The notes under the pieces were generated by a model. It was not told the origin of the DNA, made no database searches, and worked only from the letters and a program-made list of their open reading frames with translations. This document shows positions 44,590-57,346 of a stretch of DNA of 64,000 nucleotides, one piece after another (position 1 is the first letter of the stretch; each line of letters begins with the position of its first letter). A program made the translations under genes and the position numbers. This stretch comes from Nymphaea colorata (taxonomy: Eukaryota > Streptophyta > Magnoliopsida > Nymphaeales > Nymphaeaceae): the NCBI RefSeq assembly GCF_008831285.2, contig NC_045140.1, positions 18,784,370-18,848,369 of the forward strand. Reading direction: 5' to 3'.

Positions 44590-47500
44590 ATGGGTGAGGG
44601 AGGAAGCACGGTGCGAGTCGCCAGCATACCGCTTACGGCGATAGCTAAGGATCTCTTGGACTACCTCGAGGGCGCCGTTGGGAAGGGCACCATCTTCGCG
44701 CTGGAGATCCTCACTGAAGGTCGGAACTGGAAGTCGAAGGGCCACGGCCGCGTTCAGTTTGAGACCGCAAGCGACGCCCGGCGAGCATTGGAGCTCTCCC
44801 GGCAAGGCAGACTCCGATTCCAGAATGCCAACCTCGAGATATCGCTTGCTCGTGAACAGATTGTACCCCGTCCACTCAGGGCCGAGAATCGACTAGTGGG
44901 GGGCGCGCTGCATGCGGGCACAATGGTCTCAGACGTCTCCATGGCATCCTTTGCATGCTGGGAGATTGGGAGGGCGGAGGTCATGCCGGAGAGGGAGAGA
45001 GTCGCGTTTTGGGTGGAAGACGGTGGGGAGGTGTACAAGCTCGAAATTCGGTTTGGGGACATTGTTAGCACACATGGGTTGTGTTTTGAGGATCAGAACA
45101 GTGATGCCATTCTATTCAGGGTGAGCTTTTCTTTCGCATGCTCGATTGTCTGGGTGGAAACACATTCTGAGACTTCACAAATTTACCTTTTTTGTTTGTG
45201 TGTTGGTCTTTGCTGTCTTTATTTGTTGACTTTTCTTGGTATTCAGTGGGTTTCCTATTTTATATTTATAAATTAAAATATTCAATTGCATGGAGAGGAT
45301 TTTGCTCTGCGGAGTTCGAGATTAATGGAGTTGATTTCACATAGCGGAGATTGGGTTAACTTTCTTTTGGGCGGAGCATTTGTTCTTTATTCACCAACAA
45401 CGTACCTGCAGCCTGAAAAGATCCTTGCAGAATGTGGATTCTTGGTTAGGAAAGGATTTAAGATCAAAGTTGCCCAGCTAAGAAGTGGGAAGTGGTACGA
45501 GAAGCAGAAGCGGGAAACTTGACACTTCAAAAAATGCCAGGAAGCAAGAGATGGATGGTTTAGAAAAAGCCAAGGACTGGAACAAAAGTGACTTAAAGAT
45601 TGATTTTGATGCAAACAGAATTAAGAAACAAAAAGAGAATTGAACGAACAGAGAATCCAAAGCAATCAGTTTAAAGGGAATACCTATTTGCATCTTATCC
45701 TAAACTAGCAAAAACACCTATCTTATATAATTTGTGAAAAAGTGAAAGCTCTGATAAGGTTAAAATAGAATACTACTTGCAATCTATTTGCAAGTGACAT
45801 CTTGCTGTCAACTTTTAGCGCATCAAAAAGTAATAAGATGTGGTATCTACAATATAAAATTTATTGTATAAGGCATCAGATATTAATTAACAAAATGTGG
45901 CATATGTCATACAGAGTTTAGTACAAACTTTGTATTCCATAGAATATGAATTTAAGAATAACTATAGTATCAACATAGAAGAGAAGTGCACCATTTAGAT
46001 TCCATAAAAAATTTTATTATTTATTTTTGTTTAAAGCTGAAGATAGCTTATCTTTGATAGCCTTCCTGGATTAATAATTGTCCTGGATAACTTACGCCTG
46101 GGATGATTTGAACAGAAGGGTTCTCTAGCCATTATTGGAAGGAACTGCTGCAATTTTACCAGTGAAATTTGTCATGCTCTAGATATGGAATAACTTTACT
46201 CTCATTTTGGGGTGATATGTGAAATGGGGGGCAGTGTATCCAGGTCCAATTTCACCCTGCCTGAAGGAGGACATGAGAAAATGGATGAAGTTTATCCTAG
46301 GGACATTCTATCCCTGTGTCAGATGCCTCCTAATATATTAAAACCTCAATACTAGTCACCAATGTGGCAGAAAGTAGAAACATGCGAAAAACATGTGGGA
46401 AACCGCAAGAGAATCATGAGGGATACATAAGATGAAATGAGGGAGAAGCGTAATAGGAAATTAAGAGAAGTATGATAATGGAAACAAAGAAGAGTCATGA
46501 TTTCTCGTGTTTCAAAAAACAAAGATGCTCTGTTTCTGTTTCCAGCTTCCCCTCCTGTATTAATGTTTCAGCCTTTCAGGTAACCTTGCTTTAGAGACCA
46601 CATCAGGTCACCACTGACTCACCGAGTGTTGAAAAATTACAAAAAATTACTTCTTCAGTTTATAAAATATTTGTATTGATTTGTAATGGAGAAATATTAA
46701 AATATAATGAAAGAAGACTGCTTTACCTTTAATAGAAAAGAGACTTTCTTAAAAGGAAAAGAAATTTTACAAATCATATTTTTTAAGTTGATCTCTTCAT
46801 AATTTCACTTCTTTCTCTCCTCCACCCACCCCTCTTGTTGCCTCTACAATCACACCCATATGAAACACTAAATTGTAGAGAAGTCAACGAAAAGATATAG
46901 CTTATGAAAAACTCTTTATGTAAGGGCATACGTATAACAGTCTTTCTGAATACATTTAAATGTTTTTCATTCATGAAACATGTGTACGGGAGTTAGTTTT
47001 ATGAACCGAGGTAGTTATTCGCAATTTTTCATAAGTGTTTCATTGTAAATATAAAAGAAGTTCAGCAATTACTATAAATTTCTTAATGGAAAAATGAAAA
47101 CCAAGGAAGAAGCAATGACAAATATCTGATATGTATGTATACATGTTTCTCATATACTTGTTTATCTATGTTTCTGTATGTCTGGTTGCCATGTTACATG
47201 GGTGTGAGACCTGCAGGTTCACATGTACAGAGCCAATGGGGACTTAGCTATGTTATGTATATATCTGACTTACGTTCAACTTCCAGTTTTGATAAATTAG
47301 GGCGTCAAAACAAACTTTGAAATGGAGAGCACTAATGGTAGAAATTTACCTCATGCATGTGAAAATTCCAGGTTCATTATGCTCCAAGGGTCTACCAGAT
47401 GCTTCGTAGGAAGGATTGGTTGCCAATGTTTAGTGGCAATAGATACTATATTTGTAAGGAAGATTGTGATTTCTTGTGGATAAGGACAACAGACTTCACA

Positions 47501-50500
47501 TCGTCAAGGGCCATAGGAAATTCCTCTTGTTTTTGTTGGGAGCTCCCTGATGGTGTTGATGGACAAGCATTCAGGCTGCTAGCAAGTAGCTTCCCACAGT
47601 ATGAAGAGATGGAAGAGCTAACTGTTGAGTACGAGGTTCCTCCGTCTTCAAGTTCAGAGCTGGCTCCTATTATAGATTTCCCTCATGGTTGTAACCTGTC
47701 ATATGAAGTCCATTTTCAGCTTAATTCGCTTCTCCATGCACAGAAGATTACTTATTTGGCAATTAGCAGGGAGTTATTGGACAGATTGGTGCATATTCGT
47801 ACTGGTGATTTGAGAACAATTCTGATGAATTTGGCTAAGCTTGATTCCACTTGCTATAACCTTGAAGAGTTTATTGAAGAACAGCTGAACAAAATGAGGA
47901 GGAAGCAAATGAAATTGCAGAAGTCACATGGTTATTTCTTGGAAGGGAAAAACATAATGAGTTGTCAGCGAGCTCTTGTGACACCTACAAAAGTTTATTT
48001 TATGGGCCCTGAATTTGAGACCTCAAACCATGTGGTCAGACATTTTTCAGCACATGCATCTAACTTCATCCGAGTCTCCTTTGTTGATGAGGATCTTGGT
48101 AGGCTCTCACGTGATGTGCTTGCTCCTAGAGTTGGCAGCACAAGGCCATTTAAAACAAAGATCCATGGACGTGTATTATCCATTCTTAGAGATGGGATAC
48201 TTTTTGGGGCTAAAAGGTTTGAGTTTCTGGCCTTCTCAGCAAGCCAACTGCGAGCAAATTCTGTTTGGATGTTTGCCTCCAACAGTGATGTAACTGTGGA
48301 TGACATAAGAAATTGGATGGGTGAATTCAAAGGCATCCGTTGTGTAGCTAAACATGCAGCACGAATGGGGCAGTTGTTCAGTTCTTCCGTGTCAACACTT
48401 GATGTACCTCATTATGAAGTTGAAGAGGTTCCTGATGTTGAATGTGTCACTGATCATGTGCGCTATTGCTTCTCTGATGGGATTGGTAAGATATCATTGG
48501 CCTTTGCTGAAAAGGTTGCTAAGAAATGTGGATTGGACTATACTCCCTCTGCTTTTCAAATCAGATATGGTGGCCACAAGGGTGTTGTAGCTGTTGATCC
48601 AACTTCATTCAGGAAACTCTCCCTGCGGCCAAGCATGCGAAAATTCAACTCAAATAACACCATGCTCAGTGTGACCAACTGGAGCAAATCCATGCCATGC
48701 TTCCTTAATAGAGAAATTATTTCCCTTTTGTCCTCACTGGGAGTAGAGACTGAGAAATTTGTGAGGATGCAATATGAACAGATGAGGGATCTAGATGACA
48801 TGCTAATAGATTCAAAAGTTGCTTTGAATGTCTTGGAGAGCCTGGGAGGTGGTGGCACTTCAATAACCTTGACAGAAATGCTATTACAAGGTTACAAACC
48901 AAATGAAGAGCCTTACCTGGCAATGATGTTGAAAGAATATCGCTATTTTCAGTTGTCTGATATGAGAAACAAGTGCAGAATCTATGTTCCAAACGGAAGA
49001 GTTTTGATGGGTTGTTTAGATGAAACACAGACACTAGAATATGGAGAAGTTTTTATTCGAGTTACGAAGTCCAGTAAAGAGCAGCAAGAGAATGAACTTC
49101 CTTTCTTCCAGAACGTTGCTGGTGATAATGTGACATCTATAGTGCTGGGAAAAGTTGTGGTCACTAAAAATCCGTGTCTTCATCCTGGTGATGTCAGAGT
49201 CCTGCGAGCTATATACACACCGGTTTTGGAGGACCAAGGGCTCATTGATTGCATAGTGTTTCCTCAAAATGGGAAAAGGTATATGCCTTAGTGCTGCGTT
49301 TTGTCACTGGCTTGCATAGAGTACCATGGTTAATCGTTTGAATTTATTTGTATTTCTGTGAATGATTTAATTAGTGAATGACCTTGGCAGCTCCCCACCC
49401 ATGAAGCAAATTGTGCATACTAATTATCATGGATCAGAAAAATTAAGCTTGATAAGTTAAATAGATCAGTTTATGTTTGTTATTCTGCTGTGCCTCTTTA
49501 CATTTTGGCTAATAACTGTTCTAAGCCTGTGGTAAAAATTTATGTCATTGAAATTTGGATTAAATTATGGTGTCAAGTGTATATTTGGACAAAATGTTAT
49601 CACCAATTGAAATTGTTGCTATAAGAATAGATAGGAATCTGCAAATAAACTGTACTCAGAAGTATGAACAAACACATGGAAGGGTGTTTTTTCTTTCCCC
49701 CTCTTTTGATAGTTAAAAGTTGTAAAATGTTTCTCTGACTGTGAACCAGAAACTTTTTCTGGTATCAGAGAGTCATCCGGAGGATTTTGTCAGAAAACTC
49801 TGGTGATGTTCCCTTGTTGGATTTTTTTTACCATTTAATATATGCAGTCAGGCTTTTAGCTTTCAGTGGCCAGTTAAACATATTGACCTGATAATTTACC
49901 CTGGAGAATATACTTGTACGCCTTACACATGGAACACCTGTCTGTGGTTAATCATTGGCACTGATAGCCAGCTCACAATGGTTAGCCCGTATTACAATTT
50001 TTTTGTATGCAATACCCAATGGTTTTCAAAGTTAATATATGTTATTGCTAACATATTATAATTACATTCATAAACAATGTTGGAAGAGATGTTGAAGTTG
50101 TGCTTGTCAAATGCAATCCTGGAAATATACCATTATGTTTGTAATATACAATAATTACCATTATAATCAGTGAATGATTTTCCAGGAGCATCCCAATCTC
50201 TTGTTGTAGAATTTTCTCCACTTTTGAATTTGGGCAACTGAATTGTTTATACTTTATAGTTTATACATTCTTAGTTATTGTTGTTCACTAAGCGACCAAC
50301 ACTCCAGCCTGGTTAATGCACAAAAAGCCCCAAGCCATAGTTCTGAATTTGGGAATTATCCTTTTCTATATAACACACTAGTGTGCCACAATTGAATGCA
50401 ACAACACTTTTAGATCTTGTAGAATTTTATTGTTAATTAACCTTAAACTCTAGTTCAGACACTTCTAATGCACGAGACTGCAACTTTGTTCTGCAACAGT

Positions 50501-53480
50501 AAACATGGATTGGCAAGTATCCATTTAGTGACGATTTTCCAACAAAAAATCATTTGACTTGTAGTACTTGGCTTGTTCTTTGTCTACTATCTCTTTTCAA
50601 GTATGTTGCTGTTGTCCTAATATTGTATGAAATTTTCTGACATGACAGGCCTCATCCGAATGAATGTTCTGGTGGTGATTTGGATGGTGACTTATACTTT
50701 GTTTCTTGGGATGAGAATATCGTTCCACCTAATACTGATCCACCTATGCACTATATTGGGCGAAGGCCACGGATTATGGCACAAGAAGTAACTTTACAGG
50801 TAATACATCGGTTTGTTTTCAGATATGGATGTCTTTCTTGAATTGGTCCTATATATTTTGAATGAAGTCATTTAAGAGTGTATTTGTTTCTCATGTCTCA
50901 TTCAGAATAACACTTTTAATGGCATATGGAAGATCTAATGCGAAGCACATGATAATGCTGTAATCTGATTTGTTAGTTAATGTTTATGTTTTTAGCTGTA
51001 TAACTGTTCAGTATGTTTGCACATTTGCATGTTACCTTGTAATGTAAAATGAAATTTACTACCTAATTTCTCAATTAAATGCATGGAAATTTGTAATTTA
51101 TTAGAAATATGTAAATTTATATATGAACTGTTAGTTTACTATAATCCCTTCCTCGCTGTTGATGAACTGGGATATTATTATTGTAATCAGAAGTGGGACA
51201 TTTCTCCAATGTGGCCAAGAGTTCTACTTATTAAGAGAAATAAAGCCTTTGTTTTAAAGCAGGCATATTCCCTAAACTTATGTCATATGATTACTTGGAT
51301 TAATTAAAACCTCTTCTCAAGGATCAATCATGCACTAGAGGGAAACTGAAAATAACTGAGTTTAGATTCGTAAAGCCTAGGACTGAGCAACTAGTTGACT
51401 TTTTTGCTAGAAAAACTGTGGCAAAGAATTTGCAGGTAACCTGAAATTCTGTTTTCCACACTCCGAAGAATTATGAAAACCACTTGTTTCATTAGATGTT
51501 AAAGAACTTTGTCATTGGATGTGACCAAAATCCATACAATACCAGAAATTATTCAAGAACTTCCTCTGTTGAGATTCCATCCTCTTTTCTTGATGGATAA
51601 GCTGGCAGCTTCATTTTTATTGGTTCTCAACTAATATGGTGTTGATCAATTCTAATCAAACTATTAAGGCCCAGTTCTCCTTGTTCATTTTTGGGCTTGT
51701 GTATGATGATGGGGTCCATAGGGTTGGGTTAACTGACCTCATCATGGGTGTCATATTACTGCATGTCTTTCAGTTACAAGTTGTGAGTTTGAGTCGTCAT
51801 GATTGTTCTGTTTAATATAAGATGAAGACCAGAGATGCTGGTGTTGAAGTAATTAATGGAAAATCAACTTAGTGATGCATTCAAGAAGCTACATGTGCAG
51901 ATGGGGGCAAGCAATTTTTCATCTGTTAGTTATGCGTTTGCTCAGATGATCCTCAGGTTGCAGCAAGGATGCAATAAAAGCTTCAGTATCATCCGTGACA
52001 TCAATTTGCATCTGCCAATGTTCTGGTTACTGCTAAATCTCATTAAAATGTAGCTATGTGATCGTGATTTTCTGGTCACCAATATCCTCCAACTTTCTTT
52101 TCCAATTTTACACACGGAAGACCTATATGTGATCGTGATTTTCTGGTCACCAATATTCTCCAACTTTCTTTTCCAATTTTACACACGGAAGCCACAATAT
52201 AGGTCATGCTCACTTGCCTAGGTGCTTAAAACCATTTCCCTCTTTCTGACGCAGTGATTAGAGTTTCTCACTCCAGTCTCCATGCGTAAATCGCCAGAAA
52301 AAGGGGAAAATGCAGGAAAACAAAGGGGAATTCAGTAACAAAAGATAATTAGGGCTTTTTCAATGCCAATAATCCCTAATCACAAAAAAGGAGGTCCTTT
52401 TAAGGGGCCTAACCCTGAGATCCGAATTTGATCTTAGGTCCTCAAAACTGAAGGTCCAAACCCAAAAGCACATCATAGCTTAAATAAGCCCAAATGGATC
52501 CGAATATAAGATTCAATCTATTTTAGCCTATACTGCGGAGTTTTCCCTCTCCTCCAGGGTAAGGACCTGCTTTGGTTTATGCAGAGTGCATGTCCCTAGA
52601 GTTTGATGCTTCAATTAGCTGCCTAGCAGCCATCTTTTGCCTTGCTATGCCAAACCTCCTTGGGCCAATATTCTCCAACTTGTTAATTGTAATCTCTTCT
52701 GTGATCAATTATGTGCAGGAAGTTCAGGAGTTCTTTGTGAATTATATGATCAATGATTCGTTAGGTGCCATTGCAAATGCACATTTGGTGCATGCAGATC
52801 GTGAACCAGAGAAGGCAAGAAGCGCCATATGCAAAGAGCTAGCAATGCTTCACTCAGAGGCTGTGGACTTTGCAAAGACAGGAGCAGAAGCAGAAATGCG
52901 ACATGCATTAATGCCAAAAGAGTACCCAGATTTCATGGAAAGATCGGATAAACCCTCCTATGCTTCTCCTGGCGTTCTAGGGATTCTGTACCGTGCTACT
53001 CTAGAAAAGAAAGTGCAGGATAGTTTTCAGATGGGGTCAAATGAAGTTTTTTTGTCAAACTATGACACTGATCTTCAAGTATGCGGCTTTGAGAAATTTT
53101 TAGAAATTTCACTAGTTCACAAAGAGCAATATGAATCAAGATTACGTGCTTTGATGCATTACTATGGAGCAGACAATGAACATGAAGTACTCAGTGGGAA
53201 TCTAAGGAACCGAGCACCACTTCTGGAGAAGGATAAGCAGAAATTCACCAAGTTGAAGGATAGAGTCTTGATGTTAGTGAAGAATCTGCAAAGAGAGGCA
53301 AGAAGCTGGTTTGAGGGTAGCTGCAGGAGCACGGAATGCCAAAAATTGGCGTCTGCATGGTACCATGTTACCTACCATCCGGATTATCTTTCAAGCACCA
53401 CATTCTTGAGCTTCCCATGGATCCTGAGTGATGTGCTGCTCAACATAAAGTGTTCGAGAAGACAAAGCATACACATGTAG
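44590..53480 (+). CDS. RDR2: RNA-dependent RNA polymerase 2
   Basis: RDR2 converts RNA polymerase IV transcripts to double-stranded RNA for 24-nt siRNAs and RNA-directed DNA methylation in the nucleus. I join four exons: 44590-45120, 47372-49278, 50649-50799 and 52719-53480. All introns are GT-AG (2251, 1370 and 1919 bases), giving 1116 residues against about 1130 in Arabidopsis. An RRM-like N-terminal region (residues 8-90) is followed by the RdRP domain, with conserved MSCQRA, FSDGIGKIS, PSAFQIRYGG and VVVTKNPCLHPGD. The catalytic DLDGD is intact at residues 823-827 (50677-50691). The C terminus, LSFPWILSDVLLNIK, is typical of RDR2 rather than RDR1 or RDR6. The frame is open upstream to an ATG at 44509, which would add 27 residues; 44590 fits the family better. 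No break is seen, so the gene looks functional. Confidence 0.94.
52055..52195. repeat. 71-bp tandem duplication in RDR2 intron 3
   Basis: Two adjacent copies start TATGTGATCGTGATTTTCTG at 52055 and 52126. They differ by a single C/T change over about 66 aligned bases, so the duplication is recent. It lies well inside the intron, more than 500 bases before the acceptor. Confidence 0.92.
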
Positions 53481-55789
53481 CTATCAGGTGGCAAAGCAAT
53501 TCATTTGTGCATGCTTCGATATGTATATACAGGTTATGTACATATATTTGTGAATGTCATCTGTACAGAAATATGTTGGCTCATTTATCCAGACCAGATT
53601 GAGCAGGTTGTCTCTGAGTGATTTGGTATCACGGAGAGTTCAAGTTTCTCTCTAAGCGTTTTGTGCTTTTTTGTTTTTTTCCGCCAAAGATTCAACTTAT
53701 TTTTAAACACAAACACAGCTATGAATTGAGAACACTGTGCTTCACATCCTTCTGGCTCTTACAGCAAACGCTAGCTTTCAGACTCTTGATTGGTATCCAA
53801 GGACATCCTAAAACAATTTGTCAACTACATGCATTAAGAATATTCAGTAGCTTTACAAGTTGCTCATCAACTTGTTGGAGACGAAAACTAGGGCTTTAAA
53901 AAATCTGACTCTGGTTCATTGTAGCTGTCCTTTGTTAACTAATCGTTTGTTGCATAAGCAGATGTTTAGATTGGATTCAGATAGGATGAAGATGTTACCA
54001 ACATCCAACCCATCGAATGTCTACTTAGATATAGAGTGGGTAGCCATATATAGAGTGGGTAAACAAATGTAGAACGGACAATCTTGGATGTGAATATGTA
54101 ATTCCAATCTTGGGTATCTGTCACTACCTAAATCAGATTCCCGGATGCCAAAATAAATCGACATCTGATTGTTTACAAACTTATGGTTCATCTACCATTA
54201 AACTAGTCAGACAAAACGGGGATAGAAGGTTGGACAGCATCTAATCTGTTGACACCTTCAAGTCACAAGATGCAATACAGCAACATGCTCATGGTTTCAA
54301 ATCAGTCCAGTCTTTGGCCATGTAAGATTAACGTGGTCTGTCCGTCTGTGTCTTACAAGAATGTTAAAGTGGACCTAGGTTCGGTTTCAACTAGGCTAGG
54401 ACTAACTTGCTCAAGTCAAATGCCAGGACAACTGACTCCAGCACCCCCATCCTTCAAGACCCCAATCACCTTGTGGGCTCATCCAGCTTTGGAACCCAAG
54501 GTTCAACCCATTTGGCAAAGTCAAAACTTGATCCAGTGAAAGTGGTCAAGCACATAAATCCAGTGCATTGTATTTGAAAGTAAACGATAGAAATTAATCA
54601 GTCTGGACCAAGAAAATTTCGAAACTACAGGTGAAAACATCCAGTTTGAAATGTGGAAGTTGAATCATGGACCATGAACCCGACCAATGTTGTTGAACAG
54701 GACAACGAAAGTTAACTCCATGCCTTTCCCAATCGAAAGCAGGATGAATTTCTTGGTCAGCATGTAGCCATGCAAGTTGGTTGACCATGTGCGATGATTA
54801 AGGCCATAATCAAGCTCCGAACAGCCTGAATGGGAGGCTTTGTCGGTTTCATATTATGAAGAAAACAAAGGCAAGCTTGAGTCCAAATTTGACTAGTGGA
54901 ACATGAAATAAGGTTGAATCTTGCATGTTCATATCCATTACATCAAGACCCTACCTAGATATGCCAGGCGATACCGAAAAGGGAATAAAAATACCAAACA
55001 AACAAGAGGAATCCAAATTTCAATTCTCATAACTTGCTACCAGCTATGACGGCCGGTCCGTATGACCCGGACTTTCTTGTGCTTGTTAACCATATATATA
55101 TATTTATCCCAGTAAGTTAGCTTGCTCCTATTTTTACATTAAAAAAAGATGAAAATGTCAAATTACAGAGACTATAATTTTTATACAGAACATAGTACAA
55201 TGTTCAATGAATTGCACAGCTCTTCTAGAAACGTCCATGAATGACTTTACCAAAAAAAATAAAAACATAATTTAGCTGTATATTTTAAGAGTTTTCAGGT
55301 CAAAACTTGGCTCCAAAAATTCATAATTACGTATCTATGTTTCATACGAAAGGCAGTTCGTTAATCCGTCAAATAGTTGGTATTCCAGGTTTCTGCTTCT
55401 ATGGTTTTTAAGTTGTGACATAAGGACATAATTCAAGCAGTGATGTTCAAATAAAAAATAAAGGCAAAAAGAAAGCTTTGCCCTGTTGGATAATGCATGG
55501 TTTCTTTATTTGTAATGCATGGTTTATATAAGCTGAATGCAAAAAATTATACATAAAAGTCAGTATAATCACCCGATAACGATCAACGTGCGATTTGCAA
55601 TAGGTTTACTATAAATAAACGATAACTTCTACATCCTCTAAGCACGGAAATACATCAGCATTAGGCAGCTTGCAGTATGCATGAACTTGTAGTCGACCTG
55701 ATATGTTCTAAGAGTGTTTGACAGGGTTTAAATCTAATATTGGCATGACTCTTTGGAAATCTGCCAAGTCAGTCGTGTGATGATGATAT

Positions 55790-56390
55790 ATGTTGATATA
55801 CCTGAAGTAGAGCACCTAGAGGTCATTTTCTATTCCAACGTTGGCAGAGGGCTTCTTGGCAACAGAAATTTTAAAAACAGAGTATCTTCCTGCTCGCAAG
55901 CCGCGGTGAGATCTCATCTAAGAGTGAACAGCAAACTATTACTGTTGCTGACGCCAAAGAGGTTGGATTCATCTCGTTATACAAGACAAGTAGACAACAT
56001 CAGGTGCCATTTGGTTGAAGATCTTTATTTCACAACTTAAGGTGGTTATAGGAGGTGTCTCAAGATTTATTGTGACAATAAAATGTTACCGTCCTTCTCC
56101 AACAACAGCAAGAGTACCATTTCATGCAAGCACATAAAGCAAAGTAGTTTGTAATTGTCGAGAAAATAACCAAAAAAATCATTTAATTGTTAAGTTCTTT
56201 CTTGTTGCAAACACAATGAATTTAATGTGATTATACCCAGTGTTGCTTAATCCTTTATATGTGACGTGAGTTTTGCATATTAATTCAAAGAAATGTTTAA
56301 GTTACATTTAAAGGCTAATCGATTCGTAAAGAGTTTACTATACAATGTTCAGATAATGACCCATTCCTGGGCAAAGTGGGAGAATGTCAG
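55790..56390 (+). mobile_element. Ty1/copia fossil: RNase H end and polypurine tract
   Basis: Across two frames the plus strand reads as the end of a copia polyprotein. HLEVIFYSN matches the 'LEVIGYSDAD' start of RNase H. FLLASRGEISSKSEQQT matches the following block, KEVGFISLYKTSRQ the next, and RCLKIYCDNK at 56053-56082 is the 'LKIYCDN' block. SNNSKSTISCKHI follows. At 56374-56384 is AAGTGGGAGAA, a typical copia polypurine tract, directly followed by TGTCAG, the expected start of a 3' LTR. Frameshifts and stops show it is dead. The LTR end was not located. Confidence 0.7.
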
Positions 56391-57081
56391 ACACACATAT
56401 TATAGTATAACTTATTTTTAAACGTGGCCTTAAATGGTAAAACCTAAATAAATCAGAAATTAAACCCTATTTAGAAAAGATTTCCATCTCGCTAGAGTTT
56501 TTGAGAGGGTTTATAAATATCAGTTTAGGTGAGAAGCAGGCTACCCGTCGACTAACTGTTTGCAGTTTGGAACAGTAGTGCTCACAGAAAATGAACTAAT
56601 CACCGATGCACCAGTCCGACCAGCTATGCAGCAGCCATTCCATTTGATTTGCACCATCGAAACAAGGCTGACTTTTATCCTTATGTCTCCATTTATGATC
56701 ATATTGCATACAAGATGCGAGCTCACCAATATTCAAATAACAGGGGCCTAGGAATCCTTGGGTTTCCTTCCAAAATCCTAATCTGCCGGTTGATTTTGCT
56801 TGGTCAAGCCAAAATCTTACCGAAGTCAAAGGCCAGGTCCTGGTTAAGGTAAGGTCAATCAGGACAGCTAGGTGCCGTCTTGGACGACCCTTTTTGCATT
56901 CGGCGTTGACTGAAGGCCTTGGTCCGAACAGATGGATGGGTCAGGGACCAACAGCACCATGTCGGCGTTGTTTCCCCAAAGCCGGCAAAACAGTTGCCAA
57001 TTTGTTCATGAGACGAGTTTTTGCTAGTATACGTAGAGAAATCCAGCTTTGCTTGGTAAACTTCAGGGAAGTTTTCATCAT

Positions 57082-57097
57082 GAGAGAGAGAGAGAGA
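57082..57097. repeat. (GA)n run
   Basis: About eight GA units, followed shortly by a T run. Confidence 0.8.
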
Positions 57098-57308
57098 ACC
57101 TTTTTTTTTTTACACGGTTTTGCCTGTTTTTTTTACTTGTAACTTTGTATATCATGATCTTAAAGACGCATAAATTATATTTTTGTCGGTAAAATTTGTT
57201 CAAATTTAAAGCACAATTCAAAAATAACGAACACAGGTATCTCTTTTAAGGGAAAAGAACCTTAAGTGCCCATATTTTCTAGAATATAAAACGTTTGGAA
57301 GCTATAGG

Positions 57309-57346
57309 GAGAGAGAGAGAGAGAGAAAAAGAAGAAGAAGAAGAAG
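57309..57346. repeat. (GA)n followed by (GAA)n microsatellite
   Basis: A compound purine microsatellite: about nine GA units then about six GAA units. Confidence 0.85.

Noticed and set aside
45286-45522. 78-codon ORF in RDR2 intron 1
   Set aside because: Not part of the RDR2 reading frame: the join 45120/47372 gives the conserved protein without it. No family resemblance.
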